Program-made: the position numbers and the translations under genes
Shown: piece by piece, positions 10,294-19,089 of the stretch
How the letters are laid out: every line of letters starts with the position of its first letter
Position numbering within the stretch: the stretch's first letter is position 1
Source: Ignavibacteriales bacterium
Lineage (GTDB): Bacteria; Bacteroidota; Ignavibacteria; UBA10030
Assembly: GCA_026390595.1 (NCBI GenBank)
Contig: JAPLFQ010000023.1
Span: forward strand, 212,826-276,825
Length of the DNA: 64,000 nt
Direction of reading: 5' to 3'
Notes under the pieces: model-generated
Told to the model about the DNA's origin: nothing
Databases searched by the model: none
The model's input: the letters and a program-made list of their open reading frames with translations, nothing else

Positions 10294-11631
10294 CTATCTT
10301 AGGAGGACCATCTTCCTCGTCATCACAGAAGTCCCGGCCCTCAGCTCGTAGAGATACACCCCGGACGAAAGCGACTCTCCGCGATCACTCTTTCCATCCC
10401 ACCTTGCTGTGTACACTCCCGGTGTTCCCATCTCATTGACGACTGTCGCAATTTCGCGACCGAGCAAGTCATATATCTTGAGTGTCACGAAGCTATTCGC
10501 AGGTAGCTCATAGCTAATAACTGTAGTCGGGTTAAACGGGTTCGGATAATTCTGACTAAGACTGAATGCCTGAGGCACATCGTTATCCCGATCAGTTATT
10601 CCGGACACCTGGATACTGCCGCCACCATTGGTTGTCTTAAGAATTTTTCCACTGTCCCCTACTACCCACCCTTCATCAGCGCTGTACATATGAATCGACC
10701 AGAAGACCAGACGCGTGTTGGAAGCAAGGGGATGGGTCTGCCTCCCCCACGTGACTCCGCCATCAGTTGTCCGCAGGATCACAGGCCCGCTCACGACTCC
10801 GCCTACAGCCCATCCATTCTTGGTATCTGTGAAACAGAGTCCTTGCAGACTTGAACCACCCGGAGTCTGGTTCGAAATCTGCCAGGTAACCCCACCATCT
10901 GTTGTTCGAATTTTGGTTTCGACGCCGCTGATACCGCCAACCGCCCAGCCGTTGTTCTTGTCGGCAAAGACCACCCGTCTCAGTGGCTCCGTCATACTGC
11001 TTGTACCGTTTGCTGAGTACGAAGCTCGATAAACCTCGCGCCACGTTATCCCGCCATCGGTGGATTTCACGACTCCTCCATACTGACCAACGGCGAAACC
11101 TGTAAGCGTATCCGTAAAGTAAATGTCATTTGGTCTGGCAATGTTCGGTAAATCGACGGGTACCCAGGTAGCGCCTCCGTTCACCGTCCTGTAGATTCGC
11201 CCAGCGGTATCGGGAGAAGATGCCGAGCTCGCTACCCAACCGTGTTGCGGATCAACAAAGAATACGCTTTGTGGGTACACGTTCTGAAAGCTGCTGTCCT
11301 GGACTGCCCACGAAGCTCCTCCGTCAACCGTCTTCAGGATCACACCTCTCTTGCCGGCTGTGGAGCCGATCCCCCATCCGACACTTGTGCTGATGAATCT
11401 CAGCTTCGAGATGCTGAGCCCGCTGCTGAAGTTTTGCATCGACCATTGACCGCCGCCATTGGTGGTTCTTAGCAGTTGCCCTCCCCCGACTACGACATAC
11501 CCCGTCTGGGGTCCGACGAATTGAACGTCATTGAGGTATGACACTGTAGGTGAAGTCTGCGTTGACCATTGAGAGAACAGCGAAGGAGATATTAGCAGAA
11601 GGAATAGCGCGGTGGTGCGTAGAGTATTCAT
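10294..11631 (-). CDS. Secreted YCF48-type beta-propeller with type IX sorting domain
   Basis: A 445-residue exported protein. A signal peptide (TTALFLLLISPSLFSQ) is followed by at least six propeller blades of the YCF48/BNR type, each marked by 'G…LRTTDGGVTW' or 'VLKTVDGGASW' strings. The last ~85 residues are a type IX secretion sorting domain: NYPNPFNPTTVISYELP, then LKIYDLLGREIATVV and GVYLYELRAG, ending RKMVLLR. The protein should therefore cross the outer membrane and be surface-anchored or released. ATG 11631 is chosen because GGGAG lies 5 nt upstream; a GTG two codons earlier is also in frame. Its promoter contains a 13-G tract (see 11682-11711), so expression may switch on and off. 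Confidence 0.85.
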   Translation of the reverse strand: MNTLRTTALFLLLISPSLFSQWSTQTSPTVSYLNDVQFVGPQTGYVVVGGGQLLRTTNGGGQWSMQNFSSGLSISKLRFISTSVGWGIGSTAGKRGVILKTVDGGASWAVQDSSFQNVYPQSVFFVDPQHGWVASSASSPDTAGRIYRTVNGGATWVPVDLPNIARPNDIYFTDTLTGFAVGQYGGVVKSTDGGITWREVYRASYSANGTSSMTEPLRRVVFADKNNGWAVGGISGVETKIRTTDGGVTWQISNQTPGGSSLQGLCFTDTKNGWAVGGVVSGPVILRTTDGGVTWGRQTHPLASNTRLVFWSIHMYSADEGWVVGDSGKILKTTNGGGSIQVSGITDRDNDVPQAFSLSQNYPNPFNPTTVISYELPANSFVTLKIYDLLGREIATVVNEMGTPGVYTARWDGKSDRGESLSSGVYLYELRAGTSVMTRKMVLLR

Positions 11632-11681
11632 GATCACTCCCTTTTCTCATTACATCGAAGATGTCACTTGACTCTATAGTA

Positions 11682-11711
11682 AATATACCCCCCCCCCCCC
11701 GAGATTGTCAA
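11682..11711 (-). promoter_or_regulatory. Promoter with 13-G spacer, candidate phase-variable switch
   Basis: On the minus strand a perfect -35 TTGACA (11711-11706) and a -10 TATATT (11687-11682) are 18 nt apart. Thirteen of those 18 nt are an uninterrupted G run next to the -10. Transcription would start about 45 nt before ATG 11631, which has its own GGGAG site. Slippage by one G would move the spacer to 17 or 19 nt and change promoter strength. Confidence 0.7.
11688..11700. repeat. C13/G13 homopolymer tract
   Basis: Thirteen consecutive C on the plus strand, by far the longest homopolymer noticed in the window. It sits within the promoter spacer described at 11682-11711. The rest of the 316-bp gap between 11632 and 11947 holds only the terminator at 11816-11852; no gene is seen there. 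Confidence 0.9.
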
Positions 11712-11815
11712 TGCTTATCTGATTACATCACCTCCTAAACGCGAATACTCGGAGTTCCTCCTGAGATAGAGTCAATTCTCGATCCCGCAGCTTGTACGCG
11801 CCCTCCCTCTCGAAC

Positions 11816-11852
11816 AAAAAGGGGTGTTCACTGGTTTCAGCGAACACCCTTT
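11816..11852 (-). terminator. Terminator after the carboxypeptidase-regulatory/type IX gene
   Basis: On the minus strand AAAGGGTGTTCGC and GTGAACACCCCTTT form a stem of about 12 bp with a short loop. It ends in TTTTT. It lies about 95 nt past the stop at 11948 and separates that gene from the G13 promoter unit. Confidence 0.75.
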
Positions 11853-11947
11853 GAAGAAAAACATCACTCTAGTTGGATCGTGAATCTGCGCGATCGGCTT
11901 TAGACCTTCGCTCTATTGCAGCACACGATCGCGACCGTGAAGCGCAA

Positions 11948-14338
11948 CTACTTCAGCAACACCATTCTCCTCGAAGCGACGAAGCTGGCGGTCTTCAACG
12001 TGTAGAAATACACACCGGAAGAAAGCTGGAAGCCGTGCGCATCACGTCCGTTCCACGTCACCGCATGAGTTCCTTGCTCGAGCAATCCTTCAACCAGTGT
12101 CGCTACTTTCTGGCCCAACAGATTGTAGACAACCAGAGATATGCGCTCAGACTTGGGCATGCTGAACAGTATTTGTGTTGACGGGTTAAACGGGTTCGGG
12201 TAGTTCTGCTCAAGCACATAGCTCTCAGGAATTACACCCGGCTCCTGCGCAACATCTGTGACAACAGCGTCGATGTTCAGCGAGACAGTCGATGCGTCAG
12301 CCGCGCCTGTCACCGCATCGTACGTCGGCGTGGCCGTTGCTGATGTCGCAGAGTATTCGACCTTGTCAACGGTCACGGAGTATGAGCCCGGTGCAAGCTC
12401 GGCGATCGTGAATGACCCGTCGGTATTCGTAACGCCGTATCCCGCCACCTGACCGCTTGCGTTGTCTACCGCATAGACCATCGACCCTTCGATCCCGGCC
12501 GCCGCGCTCAGTTTTCCCATCGAGCCGAACGATGTCGGCGTCGACGAAGTAACGTTCCCTCTGATCGACGCATAACCAGTGGAGGTTCTGAGCATCGGCA
12601 CGACATAGATCGTGATACCTGCAACGCTGTTCCCGTCGACACTGATCCTAGTCGCGTCCTTCCAACGGTTCGTTGATCCGAGAACGCTATAGAACGACGG
12701 TACGTAGTGGCCAAGCGGAACTGCCAGCACAATATAGTCTCCAGGCGGGAGGTTCGCGAGAGAGTATGCGCCGAGCGAATCCGTGTCCGCCATGTATGCC
12801 TTCGGAGCTATGATCGTATCCCTGCCGACAGGACGCAACCGGTACGCAAGAACACGGGAGATCACTCCTCCGCGGCTTGTAGAATCAACCACGGAGCCGC
12901 TGATCTTGCCGAGTGCCAATGGATGAACCGGCTTCAGGGCAAAATTAATATTTGGTGCATCCGCCAGGACCTTGATGATGTCAGCAGACAGGAAATCGCT
13001 CCGATTGTTGTAGAACAGGCGATAGTAACCGGACGCGTAAGCCTGAACGATGTAGGAACCCTGCGGCAGTTTGAGGGAGTACTTGCCGAGTGAATCGACC
13101 CTGGTCGTATAGACATAGATGGAATTGCCATCAAGCCGGAAATCAAATGACTCAGTCGGATCCATTCCAAGTATTGGAGTACCGACACCGGGCATCGCAC
13201 CGACAACGCCGAGACCGAATGATCGCATCTGTCCCTGATCGAACAAATCACGATTGTCGTCGTCTCCGGACCAATCATTGTCGCCCGGTCGTGACGAATT
13301 GAATCCGAAAGAAGACACTGCAAATGATACCCAGGCCCCCTTGACGGGCTTCTTCGCCGAGTCAAGAACGGCCCCGCTCACAGTGAAAATCGGGATCGTG
13401 GCTTTCGATCTGAGTTTGAAATTGACCGGCACGACGAGCGTGTCTTTCACTTCTATTGGTTTCGCTTTGTCGGCCGTGGTAGCTCCATCATACCACTGCT
13501 CAAGATAATTGCCCTTCAACGGCACTGCCCGGGCGCTGTACGTTCCGAAATCGATCTTTGAGATCGAGTACTTACCCTGGTTATCCGTCACAGCACTATA
13601 TTCGAAATGGTTATCGCGATCGCGGCCATAGAGCCGAACGGTTACTTTCGCTATCGGCTTGCCAGACGTATCGCTGACAGTTCCGGCAACGACCCCGCTC
13701 GGTCCCGTCACAGAGATGTAAAACAGCTGACTTGCTTTTCCGCCTTTGGAAGAATATACGGTGACCTGGACCGTAGAGGTACCCTTCCGGTCAGGCGTCC
13801 ATTTGATGAGGCCCGTCGTATCGACTGTCATGCCGGTCGGACGATAGGACAAATCGTACTTGAGTTTGGCGGTCGAATCGGAAGAGACCGCCTTCACGCG
13901 ATATGTGTATAGAACTCCCACCTTTCCCGTTTTGACCGGCTCCGAGAGTATGCGAACAACGTCGACGCGCGGAATGCTGAGCATGACCGTTACAAGATTG
14001 CTCTTCATCGCGAAGCCGCTGTTCATTCTTGCTTCAACGTAGTACACATACATGGGCGGCACAACGTTGGTCGCCGGCGGCGAATCGATGTATTCGTTTC
14101 GCGTCGTCGAATCGATCCGGGTGAAACCGAGAATCGTCGTCAACGATGTCCGGTAGACAAGATAGTACCGAACCGAATCCCCTGCCGGCTTGGACCAGTT
14201 CAGTTGGACTTTTCCATCAGAACGCACAGAGGCGTTCAGCGAAAAGCCGGAGATTGTCGGCTGAGCAACGGCAAACGAACTTGCCCCCAGTCCGCAGACG
14301 ACCAACAGCACCAGTAATACTGCTCCCCTTCGTATCAT
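11948..14338 (-). CDS. Large secreted protein with carboxypeptidase-regulatory repeats and type IX sorting domain
   Basis: A 796-residue secreted protein. ATG 14338 has AAAGGGG about 11 nt upstream and begins a signal peptide (RRGAVLLVLLVVCGLGA…AVAQ). Domains in order: a fibronectin III-like segment (about 30-110, SVRSDGKVQLNWSKPAGD); a putative-Ig segment with YTYRVKAVSSD and GLIKWTP; then four carboxypeptidase-D regulatory-like beta-sandwich repeats, recognisable from G-x-V-x-D-S/T…Y-S-L/I…G-x-Y…A at about 220, 330, 490 and 600. The C-terminus is a type IX sorting domain: NYPNPFNPSTQILFSMP, LVVYNLLGQKVATLV, SSGVYFYTLKT and final RRMVLLK. No catalytic site is seen, so adhesin or extracellular structural function is only a guess. 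Confidence 0.85.
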   Translation of the reverse strand: MIRRGAVLLVLLVVCGLGASSFAVAQPTISGFSLNASVRSDGKVQLNWSKPAGDSVRYYLVYRTSLTTILGFTRIDSTTRNEYIDSPPATNVVPPMYVYYVEARMNSGFAMKSNLVTVMLSIPRVDVVRILSEPVKTGKVGVLYTYRVKAVSSDSTAKLKYDLSYRPTGMTVDTTGLIKWTPDRKGTSTVQVTVYSSKGGKASQLFYISVTGPSGVVAGTVSDTSGKPIAKVTVRLYGRDRDNHFEYSAVTDNQGKYSISKIDFGTYSARAVPLKGNYLEQWYDGATTADKAKPIEVKDTLVVPVNFKLRSKATIPIFTVSGAVLDSAKKPVKGAWVSFAVSSFGFNSSRPGDNDWSGDDDNRDLFDQGQMRSFGLGVVGAMPGVGTPILGMDPTESFDFRLDGNSIYVYTTRVDSLGKYSLKLPQGSYIVQAYASGYYRLFYNNRSDFLSADIIKVLADAPNINFALKPVHPLALGKISGSVVDSTSRGGVISRVLAYRLRPVGRDTIIAPKAYMADTDSLGAYSLANLPPGDYIVLAVPLGHYVPSFYSVLGSTNRWKDATRISVDGNSVAGITIYVVPMLRTSTGYASIRGNVTSSTPTSFGSMGKLSAAAGIEGSMVYAVDNASGQVAGYGVTNTDGSFTIAELAPGSYSVTVDKVEYSATSATATPTYDAVTGAADASTVSLNIDAVVTDVAQEPGVIPESYVLEQNYPNPFNPSTQILFSMPKSERISLVVYNLLGQKVATLVEGLLEQGTHAVTWNGRDAHGFQLSSGVYFYTLKTASFVASRRMVLLK

Positions 14339-14703
14339 TGTTCGTGCGCCCCTTTCAATGATGTTTGTTGTAGACTGTCGACTACCGAATCCATTCATGC
14401 CGAACAACAAGAATCTCTGTCTGGTTCTTTCACTCAAGTAAGCTCTTCTCACGCCAAGATTTGTTGATTGCGGTCACACACCGACAGCCGCCTAACGACC
14501 GCGAAACTCCTACGAATTCAGACAAATCCGCTTCAAAAAAGTTTAGTGGGAAATCACAAGCATTTTGGCGAAAACCGGGCCTTCGGAGCATTTCTATTGA
14601 GTGCCCCTGTATCCGTTGCCGATCACGGCGAGGCGTGAGCCGCCAGCAACACGCAGCTCACGCCTCAGAGATACCCGCCAATTCACAAAGGTTGTTTGAA
14701 CTT
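14339..14703. other. Intergenic region with a strong hairpin
   Basis: This 365-bp gap lies between the GH38 gene stop and the start of the next gene on the same strand. A perfect 11-bp inverted repeat (GAGGCGTGAGC / GCTCACGCCTC) spans 14630-14666, shortly after the GH38 stop. It has no T-run and may be a weak or Rho-assisted terminator or an mRNA-stabilising structure. No gene seen. Confidence 0.5.
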
Positions 14704-17700
14704 CTAGAAATACACTTTCAACGTGACGATCGACGACTTCTTTGTCGGGACTTGTACTGCGTTTTTCTCGAGCGGAATCTCTTCCTTGTCTGCCTCGAGA
14801 AAGTTCGAGAGTGTGACTCTTTTCGGCGGCCGGGGGAATGTAGCGGTTGCCGTCGATGCCTCACCTTTCGCGTCGTACCATTGGACAATCCAGGCGTCCC
14901 CCTCTTCCGCTTTCTTCAATCCCGTAAGAACCAGGTTTGCCGGAGTGAGTTGAACAAAGGACTGCTGCAACGGCAACTCCCCCTTGTGAATGTCTGACAA
15001 GATACCGATGAGAGGATAGTTGAACTCATACCCCCGCTGAACCGTATTCGCTTCACGCCAGGTTCCTTTGTGAGGATACAGAGAGTATTCGATGACGTGC
15101 TTTCCCCGGTCCGCTGTCGGATCGGGCCACTTCGGGGAACGGAGCAGCGACAGACGAAGAGTGTTTCCTTTGATGTCGTATCCGTACTTGGAATTGTTCA
15201 GGAGGCTGACGCCGTACGAGCCATCAGAGAGATCGGCCCAGCATCGTGCAGGAACCTCTACTTTGGCTTTCTCCCAGCTGTCCCGGAGCTGCGTCGATCT
15301 CTGGATCGTGCCGTACGGGATCTCGTATGTCGCAACCGTATCGCTCACGGAAACCGGGAATGCGACTTTCAGGAAGGTCTTGTCTTCCCACCAATCGATA
15401 TCGTTCCTGAAGTCGATTCTGTCAATCCCGCTGTACAAGATAATGTCCTGTGTGAAGAACGAATTCGGAAAATCTTCGGTCGGAAAGTCCTTTTTTGTTC
15501 CCGGCTTGAGGTAGTCCCGGTACAGCCGCACGACCACCCTCACCGGTCCCTTTTCGATGACTTCGACTTTTCTCAATGTCGACGGATACTGGACGCCTGT
15601 CAAGCCCACGTTCCAGGCATCCCAGGCACTCGGGTAATCTGCAAGGAGCTGAAGTTCGTTTCCTTTGCCGCTCAATACTTCTTTGCCGTTCCGTTTGTCT
15701 ATCACGCTCCTGAGCCATCCTGTTTTCTCATCAAGGGCCACCGCGAAGTACTGGTTCTCCAGTTTCTCACTCGAAACCATCAGACCGCTCGCAGCGGTGG
15801 AGGGCTTCTGTTTCTTCAACTGATACGTCTTGTAGCCCATCGACGGGATGTTCTGCGCAATGAAGAGCACCTCCCGCTCGTACCGTCCGGTCCGTACACT
15901 CTGCGAAGGAACCTCTTTGCCTGCCTCGTCAAAGACGGCATAGATGGTTTCATCTGCCTTGGGAAGCTTCATGGCAACGATATCCGTGCGAGTCCACGAC
16001 AGCGGATTAAACACTACCACAGGGAGCGCATCGCGCATGGCCCCGGTATTGATGTGACGGGCAATATGCTGCAGAGATCCCTGCAGTTCATACTTTCCGA
16101 TTTCCTGTGCCTCCTGGAGTGTTTCGGCCGCATCGATGTAGACCTCTCGAATGCTCGAACCAGGGAGGATATCGTGGAATTGATTGAAGAGGATCTTCTT
16201 CCATGCGTCTTCAAGAGCGTTCGCATTGTATGGCCTTCCCGAGAGACTGGCAAGGCTCGAGAATTTCTCAGCTTCGGTCAGGAGTACTTCATTTGAGCGG
16301 TTGTACAATTTCATCTTCGCCTGCGTTGTGAACGTCCCCTGATGATACTCCAGATAGAGTTCATCCTTCCACACCGGAAGCTCGCCCACCTTGTGTTTCT
16401 TGACCCAGTCCAGATAGTCGGCTGCATTTCCAAACTCGATCTTCGGAAAAATGTCGAGCTTCTTGAACTGATCGATCCGCTCCAACATGTCGAGCGAGGG
16501 ACCGCCCCCGTGGTCTCCGACACCAAACAGCACCATCATCTTCCTCATGCCGGTGTTCGCCTCGAACTGGCGAAGCCAGTCAACGAGCTGATAGCCGTTT
16601 TTGACCTCGTTAACGTAATCAAACGGGAAGTAACTGAGGACGCGGGAGCCGTCAGGCCCCTCCCACCAGAACACGCGGTACGGAAATACGTTTGTATCGT
16701 TCCAGCCAATCTTCTGGGTGATAAACGCGTCAATACCTGCCTCACGATAGAACTGGGGCATGTTCCAATTGTAGCCGAACGAATCTGGATTCCAGCCGAT
16801 CTTCACATCGACGCCGAGCTTCTGACGGAAGTAACGCTTCGCGTACAGAAGCTGGCGGGCCCACGATTCGCCGCTCGGGATGTTGCAGTCCGGTTCGATC
16901 CACATGCCGCCCATGATTTCCCACCGACCTTCTTTGATGCGCTGCTCCATGCGCTTGAAAAGATCAGGATAGAGCCGTTCCATCCAGTCATAGTACGCCG
17001 CTGAACTCTGAGAGTACGTCATGTCCGGGCGCGCATCCATGATGTTGAGTACGGAGGCGAAGGTGTTCTTGCACACTTCAATCGTTTCGCGTGATCGCCA
17101 GAGCCACGCGGCATCGATGTGCGCATTGGCGTCAAAGTAGATCGTGAATTGCTTGGCATACGCGTCGACTGGCAGGAGCAGCGACCTCGCCTCCTTCAGG
17201 CTGAATTCGAATTTCTCGAGCGGACCGTCGGACAACGACGAGAGGTCAATTCTCGCTGCCGTCGATTGCAGAAGGTCGTTGAGGCGCTTCTTCTCCGCTT
17301 TGTCCATCGTTGATTTATCCGTTCCCGGATCGACACGCTGGTTGGAACTTGTCTGGTACGTGTCGAAACTCAGCAGTTTCTGCCCGACCCGCAGACTGAG
17401 CGATAGGTTCTCAATCATCGACCGAATGGACTTCAGCGCGTCCGATGCGATCTGCGCGCGCAGAAGCCGGAGCGGGCCCCCGGTGTTGATCGCCTTGATG
17501 ACGATAAGAAAACGGTCTCCCGGTTTGGCGTTGTTCGTCAGTTCAAATTCTCCGTCCCATGGGAAATGGCCCTTGCTCACGCCGTTCACCCAGAAGTGGC
17601 CGTAATCGTCCACCGACACCAGGAACTTCATCGGTCCTGTGATCGGCTTACCGAGGATCTTCGCCGGGAGAACTATTTCTTTCCGCATCCAGCAGGAGTC

Positions 17701-17931
17701 GGGGTAGATGTTTTGATTCAGCTTCAATACCTGCCAACCGGAATCATCGAAACCCGGCTTCGTGGGATCGCCAATGGGGTTGAAGGTCTTCAGGTCGGGA
17801 CTTACCTTCCATTCATTGTAAGATGCGAGCGAGAGGGAATCGAGCGCTTTGACGAGCTTGTCAACGTTGGTCTGTGCCAGCACAGCCGCTGGTATGAGAG
17901 AACAGAAAGCAATTGTGCGGAGAAGTTTCAT
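14704..17931 (-). CDS. Secreted GH38 alpha-mannosidase
   Basis: A 1075-residue glycoside hydrolase. A signal peptide (TIAFCSLIPAAVLAQ) directs it out of the cytoplasm. The N-terminal ~250 residues contain a beta-sandwich carbohydrate-binding-like part (FLVSVDDYGHFWVNG). The GH38 catalytic domain follows with zinc ligands HIDAAW (near 271) and GDHGGG, and the nucleophile Asp383 in WNPDSFGYN. The GH38 C-terminal beta domains occupy the rest. The family removes alpha-mannose from glycans with retention of configuration. The adjoining upstream gene encodes a phytanoyl-CoA dioxygenase-like protein (110 bp gap, same strand), but no other glycan genes are beside it, so its natural substrate is unclear. 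Confidence 0.9.
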   Translation of the reverse strand: MKLLRTIAFCSLIPAAVLAQTNVDKLVKALDSLSLASYNEWKVSPDLKTFNPIGDPTKPGFDDSGWQVLKLNQNIYPDSCWMRKEIVLPAKILGKPITGPMKFLVSVDDYGHFWVNGVSKGHFPWDGEFELTNNAKPGDRFLIVIKAINTGGPLRLLRAQIASDALKSIRSMIENLSLSLRVGQKLLSFDTYQTSSNQRVDPGTDKSTMDKAEKKRLNDLLQSTAARIDLSSLSDGPLEKFEFSLKEARSLLLPVDAYAKQFTIYFDANAHIDAAWLWRSRETIEVCKNTFASVLNIMDARPDMTYSQSSAAYYDWMERLYPDLFKRMEQRIKEGRWEIMGGMWIEPDCNIPSGESWARQLLYAKRYFRQKLGVDVKIGWNPDSFGYNWNMPQFYREAGIDAFITQKIGWNDTNVFPYRVFWWEGPDGSRVLSYFPFDYVNEVKNGYQLVDWLRQFEANTGMRKMMVLFGVGDHGGGPSLDMLERIDQFKKLDIFPKIEFGNAADYLDWVKKHKVGELPVWKDELYLEYHQGTFTTQAKMKLYNRSNEVLLTEAEKFSSLASLSGRPYNANALEDAWKKILFNQFHDILPGSSIREVYIDAAETLQEAQEIGKYELQGSLQHIARHINTGAMRDALPVVVFNPLSWTRTDIVAMKLPKADETIYAVFDEAGKEVPSQSVRTGRYEREVLFIAQNIPSMGYKTYQLKKQKPSTAASGLMVSSEKLENQYFAVALDEKTGWLRSVIDKRNGKEVLSGKGNELQLLADYPSAWDAWNVGLTGVQYPSTLRKVEVIEKGPVRVVVRLYRDYLKPGTKKDFPTEDFPNSFFTQDIILYSGIDRIDFRNDIDWWEDKTFLKVAFPVSVSDTVATYEIPYGTIQRSTQLRDSWEKAKVEVPARCWADLSDGSYGVSLLNNSKYGYDIKGNTLRLSLLRSPKWPDPTADRGKHVIEYSLYPHKGTWREANTVQRGYEFNYPLIGILSDIHKGELPLQQSFVQLTPANLVLTGLKKAEEGDAWIVQWYDAKGEASTATATFPRPPKRVTLSNFLEADKEEIPLEKNAVQVPTKKSSIVTLKVYF

Positions 17932-18041
17932 AACGGGTTCCTTGAAGTTCTATCTTGGTTTGAGACCGGGATCATACCGCTTCTTTGCGAGGGGGTGGAA
18001 CGATCAGCCTTGAGCGTGGAATACGGTGCGCGAGCGTCTCC

Positions 18042-18857
18042 TCATGATCGCGAGTAGAGGAGCGGATTGAGTTCGCTTGCTGCCACTTCGCCGGGTTTCT
18101 GCCCCGGGTGAAACACTTCCATGTCGACTTTCCGGTGCTGGTTGTCGGGCTCCAGAATGCGCGTTCCATCGGCATAGTAAATAATCGTCATGACTTCTCT
18201 CCGAACGGAGCTTGAGTTCGCATGAGCGGAATGGAGCGAGCGGCCCGAATGGAACGTCGCATCCCCCGCTTTCAACGCATAACTGCACACCTGGCTGTTC
18301 TGCTCACGAATGACCTGCTCGAAGTACGCCTGAGATGTTTCCGAGATCGGCAGTTGTTTGAATGCGCTGTTGAGGTGCGAACCGAGCGCGAAACTCATCG
18401 AGCCCATCTCACGCGGGACGTCGACGAGGGGCATCCACATTGTGATCGTATGCTCAGTGTCCAACGGCCAGTAATAGAAATCCTGATGCCATGGCGTCGG
18501 CTTCCCGCCGGGTTCTTTGACCAATGCCTGATCATGGTACAGCCGGACGCCGCTTACACCCATCAACTCGGCGGCAATGCGGGCGAAGCGCTTCGCAACA
18601 ACGAATCGCTTGACAGCTTCACTCTTGCGCCAGACGTTGGTCACCTGCGTAAACATCTTGCCATAATCGGCAATGCGCCCCTGGGGATCCCGCTCCCTGG
18701 CAACTTCATCCACAATTTCCAGAATGAGCGGACGATATTCATCGAGGTCGCTTCGGGACGCGACATTCGGCAGGAAGATATGCCCGCCGCGCTGATACTC
18801 CTCGACCTGCTCTCTGCTGACCGGGTACAACGATGAAAGAGCAGAAGACTGAGTCAT
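18042..18857 (-). CDS. Phytanoyl-CoA dioxygenase family (Fe(II)/2-oxoglutarate) protein
   Basis: A 271-residue protein of the PhyH oxygenase family. Iron ligands are the H-x-D of WHQDFYYWP (about residue 125) and a distal His in LHSAHANSS or the neighbouring FHSGRS, with a following Arg for 2-oxoglutarate (VRREVM). ATG 18857 has AAGGAAA six nt upstream and is preferred to a longer frame opening at 18929. Family members hydroxylate fatty acyl, small natural-product or osmolyte substrates; nothing here fixes the substrate. It is upstream of the GH38 gene on the same strand and divergent from the response regulator gene. Confidence 0.8.
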   Translation of the reverse strand: MTQSSALSSLYPVSREQVEEYQRGGHIFLPNVASRSDLDEYRPLILEIVDEVARERDPQGRIADYGKMFTQVTNVWRKSEAVKRFVVAKRFARIAAELMGVSGVRLYHDQALVKEPGGKPTPWHQDFYYWPLDTEHTITMWMPLVDVPREMGSMSFALGSHLNSAFKQLPISETSQAYFEQVIREQNSQVCSYALKAGDATFHSGRSLHSAHANSSSVRREVMTIIYYADGTRILEPDNQHRKVDMEVFHPGQKPGEVAASELNPLLYSRS

Positions 18858-19017
18858 GTCGTTTCCTTGTGGAGCTGTGTGCGTCCGAGAGCCGCCCGTT
18901 GACTGACGGTCAATATGGACAACCCACAAAAGAAAAGCAAGGTGAAGTTTCCCACACCCCTCTGCTGTGTGTTGCGCAGAGCATGATGTATGCGAGAGCG
19001 GTTCTCCGCCATCTTTC

Positions 19018-19046
19018 TTGCATTTGCCTCAACTCTTGTTTACTTT
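19018..19046 (+). promoter_or_regulatory. Candidate promoter of response regulator gene
   Basis: TTGCAT (19018-19023) and TACTTT (19041-19046) are 17 nt apart, about 45 nt before ATG 19090. The -35 is identical to that at 871. The -10 is weak but keeps the TA…T positions. Confidence 0.35.
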
Positions 19047-19089
19047 TTCCGTGGTTCAATGAGTACACCCCATCAACACCGGCCTGAGC

